A stretch of 64,000 nucleotides of DNA from Straminergon stramineum (taxonomy: Eukaryota > Streptophyta > Bryopsida > Hypnales > Calliergonaceae). Positions 48,455 through 59,693 of the stretch are shown here, piece by piece; position 1 is the first letter of the stretch; each line of letters begins with the position of its first letter. The notes under the pieces are model-generated. The model made no database searches. It had not been told where the DNA came from and worked only from the letters and a program-made list of their open reading frames with translations. The stretch lies in assembly GCA_963920665.1 (NCBI GenBank), contig OY987272.1:1865001-1929000 (forward strand). Reading direction: 5' to 3'. The position numbers were made by a program, and so were the translations under genes.

Positions 48455-51400
48455 TTAAGAACCACTACCCTCTCTTACATCGTGAGATGGCCCCTCCTTA
48501 GCCAAAAGTCTTGCACTCATTCGTCGAGTATTTGACCCAGGACTGTAGACAACACCTCCTCCGGATCTAACCTCCATGTCCACCGCTATAAACTGTCGTT
48601 TGGTTTCCGGAGAGTGGTCATCGTCATCGTCATCCTCTCTCTTCCGTTTTGAGCTTCGCTTTGGAGACAAATCTACTTCTTCAACCTTCAAGGCCCTCAA
48701 TGTAGCATCCACTCGATCTACGAACACATTGACCTGTTCATCATCAGCTTCGATGGGTAACCCTATTGGTCGAAAATTGGTCAATAGAAACCCCCTCCAT
48801 TCAGCTATAATGTCACCTATCCTCTTGTCAAATGCCCCAGCTACCTCCACAAATGAATGCCATGTAGTTGTTTCCCCATCTATTTCAACAAGAGCATGAG
48901 CTTTAGCAGCTTCTTCCAACTTTGACAAGAAAAGGGCCCTACCAATCAAAGTGTGATTATAAGCCCCGTATTGCTCATTGAACTCTTGAGCATGCTCCAC
49001 CTCTATCCAAGTTTTTTTGGGCCCTTTTCGCACTTCTTTGTCGGGAAACCGAAAAAACTTCTTGTGTTGCACACTCCAATGGCCCCCCATGTTGCGACAA
49101 AACAATTCACGAGCCTCGCCATCTTCAATACCCTAGGCCCCCAACTCCACCTCTCTGTTAACGGTCATCCACATGAAAGGATCCACTGGCTCTCTAGACT
49201 CCTCATACAATCCATGTCGGCATTCAATTGAATCCCACGTGAGAGGTCGCCCCCAATGCGAGAAATTCTGGAACTGGTATGGCCCTTGATCAAGAGGAAG
49301 GGTCCATCGGTTGTATTCGTGGTCGGGGGGCATATCTTCCAAGATACCAAGCATTTCATAGAACCGAGGGCTCAAAGGAGAACGACACTCGGCACAAACC
49401 GAACGAATGAGTGATGCTTTCAAGATGCATGTCACGTGAAAAGTGTGGCGACATTGGCCCATGGTTAGGGCTCCTTCAGGGCCAAAAGGACCTTGGCAAA
49501 GGCTACAATGACTCTTCAAGATTCTTGGGGCTGGATCGCAAGCATGCACTACTGTCTTCTCTTTCTCCTTGATGTGCGCTGAAAGCGTGTTGTAAGGGAC
49601 CCACCCTTCCTCTACTTCCAAGGCCCAATCGATGTGTGCAACATTGTCCTTCTTTGCGTGGTTCAACCGCTCAAACATATCATCCATGTCCCCCCAACAT
49701 GTAATTTCCGTGGAACCCCTTGGATGTTCATCAAACACTTTCTTGAACCGAAGCAAAGAGGTCTCCACGGCATTGCATTCTTCATCCGACTTCAATGCCA
49801 ATTTCATAAGCCCTTTCATTGCTTGAGATACTACAAAGGGTTTGTCTTGGAGTTTTTGTACCCATGCCAACCATCGAGACTCTAATCCGCTCTTCGGCAT
49901 GCATTCCTCCATGCCCATGATTTTTTGAAATCGGTCCAACTCCACCTCAACAAGGATTTTCTCTTGAATTGCTTCATCTAATTTCAACTGTAGCTCCTCC
50001 ACCTCACTGCCTATCGTTTGTGTCGAAGCATCCTGCAATGTACGGGAAACATTAGGAATGATGGTCCGTACTGCTTCTTCACATTTCTTGTCATTCCCAA
50101 CCTCATCCAAATTCAAGATGATGGACGTCTCCACCGCTTTTGCCTTCTCAAAAGGAAGAGAGAGTTGATTGCTCTCTTGACTTTCTTGCAGAAATGGAAT
50201 GATTACAGAGTCCATAGTAGGCCTATCCCTCTTCAACTCTTGTACTTTGAGCTCCAATTCTTCGATGCGCTTTCTTTGAACCACCTTGTTACAACGTTCT
50301 TGCTCTATGTTTTTCTGCGATAGCTGCAGCTTCATTTCCAAGTCCTCACACTTCATCTTCAGCCGATGAATGTCTTCCTCTAAGGCCATCAAACTTTTTA
50401 AGTTCATCACGCCACCTTCAAAAATTGGTGCCACTTTCTCAGTGAAATTGCAAAAAGCCAAGGCACCAGTCAACAATTCAGGTGCCATTTTGGAAAATTC
50501 CTCTGCCACGTCCCTAACCCAAGGAGTAATTTCAGCTACCATTTGAGATGAAGTTCTCAATCTGTATGCGGTTTGCGAAATAGTACCCCAGCCCCCTTTT
50601 CCTGCGGGCTGACTAGAACTGCCTGCCTCATTTTCAAGATTAGAATGAAGATGTTGTTTTGCTAGTACTTGCCAATGACTACAACATTCTAACAGCTTTT
50701 CCAATTGATTGGCGGTGGGTATGGAACAAAGAATCTCCAATTGAGCCGAGCTTAAAGTTGCCAAATGTGGATGCCCTCCAATTCTTGCGCTTAATATTTG
50801 TCTTGGGCTCAACCTTCGACTTGGGCTTACGTTTTGATGCGGACTCAACATTCGAATTAGGCTCAATGTTTGGCTTCGCCTTGGCATCGTTGGGAGCTGA
50901 GAAATCAGAGTTGCATATTCCACCAAGCTCTCAAGAGCTTTACTATCTATGTAACCCTGAATTCTAGCATTGGTCCTTGCAAATTGTTCCTCATGGACCT
51001 CTCCATCTGGCGAAAAAGGGGACCCACGTTCTTCTACCAATGTTTCCTTGTTTGCAGCCAAGTCTACACTGCCCAAGGTTGTTTCATTCGTTGTAGTTTC
51101 CTTGCTTGGAGCCATGCTTTGTTCACCCAATGTTATCACATTCGGTGTGGATATGAAGCATGTTGGAGGAGTTACAAAAACCTCTCCGCCGACACCTGCC
51201 GAGGAGACATTGCTCACTTCCGTGCAAGGTTGTGCCACTTCTGCAGGCCTTAATTGTATTGCATCACCTAAAACCTTGGAGACCTTTGTTGTACGCGTTG
51301 TAGTATTTTTTAATACTTTTGGGGTCTTCGTTGGTTCACTTGGTTCTGCCTGAGAATTGTACAAATCGGGAATGTCTTTTTGATTGGGTTGCAGTAAAAG

Positions 51401-51847
51401 TGGAGAATCCACCTTGGATGGATAAGTGCTCCAATCTACCTTGCGGTTTAAAATGAGTTTTGCATACACCATGCACACCACACTATAATTTATGCATCCC
51501 TTACTCCTTGGCTTGTCCCCAAATAGCGTCTGCCACACCTCCTCCGATCGATGCACAAAATGTTTATTGTTGCAATTACGTGGCTTACAACAAAAACCAT
51601 GTGTATGCACCACGTGGCAATCCCGAGGCCACAACTTGTCAATGTGGTACATTTTAACATACTTCTTGCATGTTTTGAAGGTCCAATATTCCCCTTCCTC
51701 CTCCTCCCAACCGCTCTCCGCTTTGATGTTCGGGTCATCTAAAATCTCATAGTGAAGCCCATGAGGGGCCCCCTTCGCTTTAGTCCCTCTCTTTTTTTCA
51801 CCTCCTGAAGTCCTCCCGTTGTTGGTAGGAACACCTTGATCGGCCAT
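48455..51847 (-). pseudogene. Large RING-H2 protein with novel N-terminal domain, one in-frame stop
   Basis: I do not recognise the family. ATG at 51847 opens a frame of about 1,130 codons interrupted only by TAG at 49133-49135. Residues about 47-140 form a conserved domain (KTCKKYVKMYHIDKLWPRD, then NKHFVHRSEE, INYS and LNRKVDWST) shared with the protein at 54800-55891. The middle is Ser/Thr/Pro-rich and ends in a coiled coil at roughly 480-545. Residues 781-821 (genomic 49385-49507) are a RING-H2 finger: CSLC, then C-R-H, H-V-T-C and CAEC with normal spacing, which suggests E3 ubiquitin ligase activity. Beyond the stop, the same frame continues about 230 residues to a basic nuclear-localisation-like PKRSSKRKRED and an Asp run. 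CAG-to-TAG would explain the stop. A shorter 904-residue product keeping both domains is still possible. Confidence 0.75.
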
Positions 51848-51849
51848 GA

Positions 51850-53940
51850 TATATGATTAGAATTTTTGAGCCCTTCGAAAAATAGTACCACGGCACGTGA
51901 TTACCGTGAGATGTGTGTAAATAAGTAACAGCATAAATCAGCAATAGTAACAAAAGCTCAAGGACCCCCACTCTCCACCCTGTAGGAGCAACTCACACAT
52001 AAAGCAGCAGTAGCACATCCAACCTGGTGCCGAAGGAGAGTAGAAGTGAGAGCAAATGAGGAGGCCGTCCCCTGTTCCCGGCCAACCACATCCAACACTG
52101 TTCACCTCGCTATAGAGCCCACCTGACGTCAGTCCACCGGCAGTCCTAAAGCATTGAATTCTAAGAAGGATATATTCATGTACAAAAAATACTCTTGAAG
52201 GCTAGAAGTATCCAATGTAATATTAATGTAAGAAAAGATAATTCCAGATATTCCTTCCCACATTTAAACATGCTCTCCAAAATCCAAACATTATACCCTA
52301 AACCCTAAACCCTAAACCGTGACCCTCCAAAAAAAATCAGAATTATACAACCCTCAATTGTACATATTGAATTTATAACATTGCACAAATTTTCAAAATT
52401 ATTCATGCGATGTGTGAAATATGTTTTACCTATGAGACTATGATTCCTTTGCAGTTTGGAATGCAATCATGACAATATAATGTAGATGTAGACCTTTCTT
52501 ACTTTGTCATGTACATTACTCATGTAGGTTTCAATTTCTCTTAAGATTGAGCACCTCAATTATCACTTTATTATGAGCCATTAAATAAATGTGGAACATT
52601 CAATTATAACTTGGAGTGTGTCTTCAATTTTTGTTGTCAAATGTATTCATAGTTTAAAACACCAATATGAAATTATGAATAGACTAAAAGAAATTATATT
52701 ATCTCATTATTCTATTATAACATTTATCGAATGTATGGGATGGTGCTAAAATGATTCAAGCATTTTAATGTAATGTGAAATGTTGTGGACAAGATTAAAG
52801 TAAGCATTTATACAACAAAATGAATTGAAAATTCATATCATATACACTTTGACACTTATACCTATGTATACTTGTGTGCATCCTAAATTGTAAACCGATC
52901 ATAAATTGATCACAACCCCAAAATATTAGAGCTTAGGTAATGTACAATGTGATTGACCTTCAAATATGATGAGTTTTCAATTACAAGAAATTAGAAATGG
53001 TCATACTTCAATGATTACAAGTGTGTTTCATCTCAAAACTTTTTTGCAAATGATTATATAGAAAGGTTCATAATATCATATCTTTTAAATTATAAATTTA
53101 CAATATTGATTGAATTGCTTATGTTAATTTTGTAGTTATGTAGGCCTAGGATTTTCTAAAATCTGGAATCCCTAAAGCCTTCATGCTTTCTTTCCCATCA
53201 AATATCACTCCAAACTGCCATTTCGAATGCAAAGAGACAAAAATTTTAAAAATTGATTTTTGGGCATATTTAACCATAGGAATTTATACTAGACTAGTAT
53301 AAAAGTTAATTGAGTTATCTTGTCATCTTAAAAACTTTGAGTACATACATTGCGCGTGGTATTTGCATTTAAAGTAAGCCCAAGAAATCTTTTCTTCCAT
53401 CTTGCTATACTAGATTGTTGGGCTTCTCATTTTCTTCACTTTAGATTTTTTACATTAATGAATTTCATTTTACAATATCTCGTGTTGAAAAATTTAACTC
53501 TTGAGTGAAGAATCTTGAACCAAAAATTTAGAAATAAATCATTTAATTGAGATCACATATCACAAGAGTCTCATATAAGAGTGTAGCTGTGTAGGGCCTT
53601 TGGGAGTTTAGGGATTCATTGTTTTCCTTGAAAGGCATGAAAAAGAATAATAAATATTATAAATTGAACCACGAAGGCTTTTGTTACGATCTTAACATCG
53701 AATTTCTTTTGCTATTAGTCAAAAAGTATTGTTGACATCACAAACTTGTACAAAAGCACCAATGTAAAACAAAATTTCTTTACACACTTTTTTGAATTCT
53801 TGATTTACAAGTCAAATGATTTTTCAAACAAGAGACTTTGGGATGTCACTTTTGATAGTTGTATCAATTTAAAACCTCATGACATAACATATTAAAAATA
53901 ATTTCTCTACTTTTCTTAATTCACCATATAATGCAAGCTC
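51850..53940. other. Intergenic DNA upstream of the RING gene
   Basis: The first 300 bp (to about 52150) are moderately GC-rich and may hold the promoter or 5' UTR of the minus-strand RING gene. The rest is AT-rich with no ORF. Three telomere-type units lie at 52296-52316. Confidence 0.45.
52296..52318. repeat. Interstitial telomere-type repeat (CCCTAAA)3
   Basis: Three perfect units of the Arabidopsis-type plant telomere repeat stand in AT-rich DNA. Short runs like this also occur in plant promoters (telo-boxes), so no chromosome end is implied. Confidence 0.7.
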
Positions 53941-54400
53941 TCCCGCTAAACCGTCCATCCACCCATCTCCACATAGTTCAAAACACCTCTCCCGCCTGTC
54001 CGCCCGTCCCCCAATTCAAAAATTGAAAAACTCCTCCCTCTCTCCCTCCCTCCCACGCTTCTCTCCGTCCGTCCGACCGCCCGTTCGCCCAAGTAAGGAT
54101 TCCGAAATTGAAAAACAACCTCCCTCCCGCGGTCCCGCCCACCTCTGCCCTCTGCCCTTCCTCTCCGTCCGCCCGCCCGTCCACCCGTCCACCCGCCTGT
54201 CCGCGCGTCCGCAGTCCCCGTCCGCATTTCCTGTTCGTGTCCGCGCTGCTCCGTCTGCTTCTTGTCGGTGATCGTGCGATCCAACGGACCGCGATTTCGG
54301 ACCGCCCGATTTGCCCGTCCGCCTTCGTGCCGTCCGATGTGGACGGCAGCATCCGCATACCCTAAAGTGCCGACCGCATAAATGGCGGTGCGGATGGCTC
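53941..54400. repeat. CCGTCC-rich GC island 5' of the Gly/Tyr-rich gene
   Basis: CGTCCGCCCGCCCGTCC-type runs in plus orientation, the inverse of the island at 47861-48034, are followed by mixed CGGACGG and ending GGCGGTGCGGATGG. The island ends about 400 bp before the ATG at 54800. The 112-, 126- and 128-codon frames here are artefacts of low complexity. Confidence 0.65.
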
Positions 54401-54799
54401 ATTTCTTCACAATCGTTTCCCTTCCGGAGTGGGTGATCTAGTGCCTTCGGGAATCTGCGCGCCCCTTCCGGCTTGGTGCGTGAACGATTGTATTCGTATT
54501 ATTTTTTTTTAATCGGATTGGTTTGAGTGATTAGGGGGCTGCCCCAACTTATAAGTCTTTAATTTTATGAACTTCATGTAGTGTTCTTAATTACTTGAAC
54601 CGTGTTTGAGTTGATTGGGTTGTCAGAAACTCAATGTGTTCAAGTTTACGGTTGATTTGGTTGTCAGTAACAGTAGGTGGAATTTGTTTTAATCCAAATT
54701 CTTACTTTTCATTTGGTACATTGGGCCAAAGCGAGTGGAAATTGGATTTAAACTTTGTAATCCTTTCGGTACATTATTAATTGAGGTTTGGAGGTTATC

Positions 54800-55891
54800 A
54801 TGTTGCGCAGAAGTGGTGGAGGAAGTAAGAAGGGGAAATCACAAGAGATCAATTGGAGAGATTTGGAAGACGTAACTTGCGTTGCGGAGAAGGGATGGGA
54901 AAAGGAGCCCAAGAAAATAAGGGATTGCACAACATGCAAGAAGTACGTCAAAATGACGCACCTCTCCAAAATATGGCCACATGATCGCGCAGAGGTGCAA
55001 GTTCGTCGTTGGGAGGGACAAATGTCCACATGTAAGAGCGAACACTTTGTTCGCTGCTACGAGGAGATAACATCTGCATCAGGTTTACCAAGCTCCAAAC
55101 CAAACGTCATGAACTATTCGAACATGGCTATGATTTGGGCGGAGATAGTACTCCATAAAGAAGTAGATTGGCGCACGGTTGCAGGGCGCAATGTCAGGAA
55201 TTTGACTCGCGAGGAAGCCATAATTCCTACTAACTGGGTTGGACCAAGCGATTGCATGCTGGAGTGGTCTAATCGAGGCTATGGAGGACTTCCTTTGGTC
55301 GTCTTGAAGGATGCTGAAGATGATTGGTCAGATGAAGATGATGATGATCCAGCACCTGTGACATTTGGTGAGAGACATGAACGTCGAGAAGATCGGGAAG
55401 ACATTGAGTACCAACAACAAGTACAAGAAGCCATACGTCGAAGCGTGGAAGACCGGGGTCGACAACATGATGGGTCCTACTACCGTGACTATAATGCACG
55501 TGGATCACGAGATGGGACAAGTGGTTCAGATTATGGTAACGCCCCCCAAGTTGGCTCTCAAAGTATAGGAGTAAGCCATGGACCGACACACTATGGTCAG
55601 TATGGTGGTTCTAGCCAAGGAGGCTCTCAATACTACTCTGGATCGACTACACATGGTTCATATGGGCATCAGGGAGGCCCTTATTATGGCGGATCAAGTC
55701 AAAGATGGTCCTGGGAGAGTGCTCCAATTCCTCCTCCAACCTTTGGAGGTCCTTCTTATGGAAATGAATATGGACAAGGAGGTGCATCAAGTGGATATGG
55801 TTACAACTATGGGGGTGGACCATATATTGGGGTACATCCTTCAGGCCCAAATGACAAGAAGGATTCGGATTCGGATTCGGATTCCAAGTAA
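54800..55891 (+). CDS. Intact unknown protein: shared Cys/Trp domain plus Gly/Ser/Tyr-rich tail
   Basis: This is a 363-codon open frame from ATG at 54800 (MLRRSGGGSKKGKSQEINW); the frame is also open a few codons upstream without an ATG. Residues 32-126 carry the domain seen in the RING protein: TTCKKYVKMTHLSKIWPHD, SEHFVRCYEE, MNYS and LHKEVDWRT. An acidic patch (DDWSDEDDDDPAP) and a charged Gln/Arg segment follow. The last 150 residues are Gly/Ser/Tyr/Gln-rich (for example GSSQGGSQYYSGSTTHGSYG), ending in a GGATTC hexamer repeat coding DSDSDSDSK. Such tails are typical of RNA-binding or condensate-forming proteins. No catalytic motif is seen. An AATAAA lies 173 bp after the stop. It is the only long ORF in this window without a break. 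Function unknown. Confidence 0.75.
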   Translation: MLRRSGGGSKKGKSQEINWRDLEDVTCVAEKGWEKEPKKIRDCTTCKKYVKMTHLSKIWPHDRAEVQVRRWEGQMSTCKSEHFVRCYEEITSASGLPSSKPNVMNYSNMAMIWAEIVLHKEVDWRTVAGRNVRNLTREEAIIPTNWVGPSDCMLEWSNRGYGGLPLVVLKDAEDDWSDEDDDDPAPVTFGERHERREDREDIEYQQQVQEAIRRSVEDRGRQHDGSYYRDYNARGSRDGTSGSDYGNAPQVGSQSIGVSHGPTHYGQYGGSSQGGSQYYSGSTTHGSYGHQGGPYYGGSSQRWSWESAPIPPPTFGGPSYGNEYGQGGASSGYGYNYGGGPYIGVHPSGPNDKKDSDSDSDSK

Positions 55892-56063
55892 AGTAGTTAA
55901 GTAGAGTATGGTATTCTAGTCATCTTATGTTTGTTTTACTATATGGTTCACTCATTGTAATGTACATAGACGGTAGAGTGCGACAAATATAGCACAATGC
56001 TCTTGATGAGTTGTAATCACGTTTTTGTGATTTTGATACAAATACATTGTATTTTTATATTTT

Positions 56064-56069
56064 AATAAA
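56064..56069 (+). terminator. Probable polyadenylation signal
   Basis: AATAAA lies 173 bp downstream of the 55891 stop, in a T-rich context with upstream TGTA motifs (near 55960). This is the usual arrangement of a plant 3' end. Confidence 0.45.
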
Positions 56070-56099
56070 GCGATATTTCTGTCACGTAATTTGTAGGAT

Positions 56100-56984
56100 T
56101 TAATACCATTGATGTATGACTATAGGTTAATGGGTATTTGTGAAAATGGAAAATGTATCGAACCACTTTCTATAATTTTCTCATTTCAATCATTCAATGT
56201 GAATAGGTGAATTGCAAATGCAAAAGATGTCCCAAATATACAATAGAGGTTTGTAGAATAGTGAGAACCACCATTTTAGTTTCATTTGCTATTAGAAATT
56301 GAACCGTAAACCCTAGAAGTCCGAAGGCTTTTTTCCATCGAAGACAATTTAGTGATTTAGAATTGCCATTTCAATTACAAAGAACTAGAAAATGTAGGAA
56401 CAATGTTTTTGGCATGTCGGATTGTACGATTTTGTACTACAACAATTTATGAATGTGTAGAAGTAATTTCAAAAACTTAACCCACATAGATTGTAAGATA
56501 TTTGGCTATTTGCATTCAAGGTGACTGAAACAAATGATTTTTCTATTTGCTTGACTAGATTTTTGACTTCTAATTATTGAAACAATAAATATTTCCACTT
56601 GTGAGTACGATTTTATAATTTTGTATATTGAAGACTTGAAGAATTTATATGAGAGCATGAGAATGTAGGAAGAAAAATTCCCCCAAAAGATGTTTAGTTT
56701 TTATTCATAAGAGAATTGATAAGTTGAGTATATTCAAGATAGATACTAGAACATTAATAATTTTAAGATAGAATTATGTAAACATGAGAATCTCAACGGT
56801 AAGGATATTTCAACAAGCAAACGTCACCGGCTATTCCTCTATAATTTTTTTTCATTTCCATGATAGATGATTTATTTGATTCTTACTGCAGTTTGAAATT
56901 GAAATGTTGAATATAATACCAATGTTTGACTTAGAGATGTTCAAGAGAAACTAAAATCTCCGATTGTGCAATTCATCTCTTCCG
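56100..56984. other. Intergenic DNA, no supported gene
   Basis: AT-rich, with no ORF of note. I see nothing else. Confidence 0.5.
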
Positions 56985-57410
56985 TCCGCCTCGTTTCATC
57001 CATCTGCCATTGCCGGACAGGCTGCCGCATCCATGCCATCCACACTGTCTGATCCAGTAGACAGCCTGCCGTCCGTCCGATCGGACGAGCTTGCAGCGTC
57101 CGCGACAAGCCGGCCGTCGGATCTGGCGGACACCAATCGTCCTACTGATTGGACAACCAAATCGAGGTGGCCGAATGACCGTCCACACTATCGGACGGTT
57201 GGCTCGGGGCGGACGGAAGACCATCCCCGGAATCGGACGGCCACGACAAGGCGGACGGCCATCTCGAGGCGGTCGGAGTGCGGCCGAACGATCGGACGAC
57301 TGCGATGAGGCGGACGATTGGACGGCAGCGAGGAGGCGGATGGAAGGCCATCCACACGATCGAACGGCCACGAGGAGGCGGACGGGGACGAGCCATCCGC
57401 CCCTCTTATA
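56985..57410. repeat. CGGACGG-rich GC island 5' of the kinase-like pseudogene
   Basis: It begins TTCCGTCCGCC and carries CGGACGG and GGCGGACGG motifs in both orientations. A loosely periodic unit of about 40-45 bp has the core CGGACGGCCA(C/T). The frames of 80-200 codons on both strands here are by-products of GC-rich repetition. Confidence 0.65.
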
Positions 57411-57614
57411 CAAGGCAAACGGACTGTCCGCAATCACTTTTGCCTTGCCCCTTGCATTTTGCAAGTGTGGAGTGGAGAGCTTGGTGGTTCGTCCTCCATT
57501 GGTTCCTCTCCTCAGGAAGGTGGAAGTCTTATTTGGAGGCCCCACTATTGCCATTTTTTTGTAGCGAACTTCCAAGTTTTAGTTACAAATTTCGGGTATT
57601 AAAAATTTATCACG

Positions 57615-58380
57615 ATGCCAAGATCGAAGAAGGCGGCGAAGGGAAAACAAGTGGTACAAGAGGTGGCAAGTAAGGAAATTCCATCCGATGCATGCAAAGC
57701 ATTCATGACCAAATGCATTGCAAAATTCTATGAATTGGAAACCACTGTGTCTCTTGACACAAAATATGTAAGATATGGAGAGGAGTGTCCATCCAAATTC
57801 AAGGCAGATATGACGCACAAAATGTTGGATGCCTTATACGTTCCGCAATGGCAACATGAGACGGAGAAGAGGGGTTTCAACAAATGTTTGGAGAACAAGG
57901 TGCATGATGCATTGTAGAACATTGATGTGGTTCTCGGAAAATACGGGAAACAACATCCTGCAAATGATGAAGCCTTTGAGCAAGTCATTCTCAAAGCTCA
58001 ATTGTTTATTGGGCGTTGCGCCCCATTTGCGAAGAGGCGTAATAGACGAGGGTCATTGGGTTGGTGGACTAGCAATGAGGGTCTTGCTCAATTGGATATG
58101 GGTAGACGTCATCTTATAGCGGTTCCGAACACCGCACAGGTGATTCCCCAAGATGGTTTAATGATGAAGGGAGGATATGCAACAATTCGGAGGGTGAGAA
58201 GTGAAGGATGTCCAGGATAGCTCCATCTTGGGAGTTCGCAGCAAAGATATCCAACCACCACGGTACGTGTCGCAACACAAGATAAGTAAATTCCCTATTA
58301 TGCTGACAAAAATCACTCTAGAGCATAACGAAGTGACTCTAAAGATCGAACCCACGAGATTCTGTGAAGTATTTACTTGA
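57615..58380 (+). pseudogene. Unknown helical protein with kinase-like N-lobe, broken and truncated
   Basis: ATG at 57615 opens MPRSKKAAKGKQVVQE, a basic start followed by an alpha-helical region. TAG at 57915-57917 interrupts, but the same frame continues (NIDVVLGKYGKQHPANDEAF) to 58220. The part LMMKGGYATIRRVR resembles a protein-kinase glycine loop. After one or two frameshifts at about 58216-58246, WEFAAKDIQPPRY follows, with AAK in the place of the VAIK lysine about 20 residues on. The frame then reads ISKFPIMLTKITLEHNEVTL to TGA at 58378. No catalytic loop or DFG motif follows, so the C-lobe is gone. The kinase assignment is inferred from spacing and a few residues only. Confidence 0.5.
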
Positions 58381-58707
58381 TTTGGGCGAGTAAGCTCTCT
58401 CTCCCTCTAGAATTTCCTTTCCGGTCCTAGATCTAAAACCGGAAACAACCAACCACTAAGAGGATTAGGACCAGATTACTTCCCATCTGATCTTTGATCC
58501 TTCAGTTAACCCAATTCTCCCAATCTCCAGGACCTAAACAATTCCGGTCTTGGTATTGCTTTGAACCAATCCGCTCCAACTGGTTCCCGTATCTCCTCAA
58601 CACTCTTCCGGTTTAGTTTTGCCTCTATTGGACCATCAGAGGGTTTGCCGCTTAGGTTTCTGAGTGGTAGGCCCACCACTCTTTCTGCGGATTATAGTGG
58701 TTGAAGA
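58381..58707. other. Spacer with CCGG(A/T)-rich sequence
   Basis: It has no ORF. The style (ATTTCCTTTCCGG, CTCTTCCGG) resembles the GC-richer block at 22980-23260 and may be remnant of the same repeat family, which I could not confirm by eye. Confidence 0.3.
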
Positions 58708-58935
58708 CAGGGTTGTCATATTGGACGGGTCAAGGTCACCGGACGTCCCGGACAGACAGGCGAACTAGATTGGACGGCCGGACAGTCCGGACCGATCGGA
58801 CAGCTTCAATTTTTCAAAGTTGTGGAATTTTTTTGAATGGCACGTCACCTCGGACACCTAGATCCAGGGCGCGGACTTCAACGTCAACGTCAGGGCGCGG
58901 ACTCCTTCAAGCAGGGCGCGGACAGGAAATGGTGG
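58708..58935. repeat. hAT-like left end with GGACGG / GGGCGCGGAC subterminal array
   Basis: CAGGGTTGTCATATTGGACG at 58708 parallels CAGGGTTGACGAAAGTGAGC at 38957. GGACGG/CCGGAC units follow, then three AGGGCGCGGAC units at about 58865-58922. The same AGGGCGCGGAC unit dominates the island on the far side of the transposase (62985-63405), so the two islands look like the two subterminal arrays of one element. Confidence 0.6.
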
Positions 58936-58956
58936 ATTTTACTTATGTGTTCTCCA

Positions 58957-58983
58957 ATATATGTATATATATATATATATATA
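58957..58983. repeat. (TA)n microsatellite
   Basis: An uninterrupted TA run of about a dozen units. Confidence 0.8.
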
Positions 58984-59693
58984 AATTTATTTTTTGAACA
59001 AATGGGAGACCCCACTGCATTAAAAAGAACTAGTAACTACAATATATTTTACATGATTGCACTCACCAATGTTTCCAACATGCCCGTCAAATACAAAAAT
59101 ACAGAAAAGAAATATTAGTAGGCTGCAATGTTTGTGATAACCAAAACTATTTATAAAATTCATGCATTGCAAAGTACAATAACAATACAATGAATCTATA
59201 CTTCCAAAATACGCTCACTTTCTCATAGGTTATCTAAGACATTCCTTTGGCTTCTCGTCCATCTTTCTTCCAATTGCTACAATTCTCTTCAACTCTTAAA
59301 GACCCGAGATCTACCATCGATGCAACTCAATAACCTCAATTATTCAAATGACTCAACCTACGAACTTCTTGGGCACTTGGATCGCTACATTAGCATCTCG
59401 AACAACAACATCATCATCCTCTGGTGCCTCATCATTCGCATCTTCATTGCTGTCATATTCATCTTCTGCTTCACCACTGTCTGTGGTCCAATGTCCCTCA
59501 ATTTCCGAGTTTTCATTTCGAAGTTCTATTGTAGTTTGACCTTGACTACGTTTGCGCTTGAACCTCTTATGTCGTTGTGCGTTGGGGTCTTCTGCATCAG
59601 AATTTATAGTGGGTCCACCTGGAATTGTTGGAACAACAAATGCTAGGGTTGACCCACTAGATCCTAGTACCTATGTACTTAGGAACGGTTCTA
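58984..59693. other. 3' flank of the second hAT transposase
   Basis: No independent gene. Short plus-strand frames at 59320-59646 are weak and unrecognised. Confidence 0.4.

Noticed and set aside
53946..54402. Overlapping minus-strand frames rich in Gly/Arg in the GC island
   Set aside because: Low-complexity CCGTCC repetition keeps three frames open at once; not protein-like.
56973..57575. Frames of 80-200 codons on both strands over the GC island at 57 kb
   Set aside because: Same artefact of repeated CGGACGG units.
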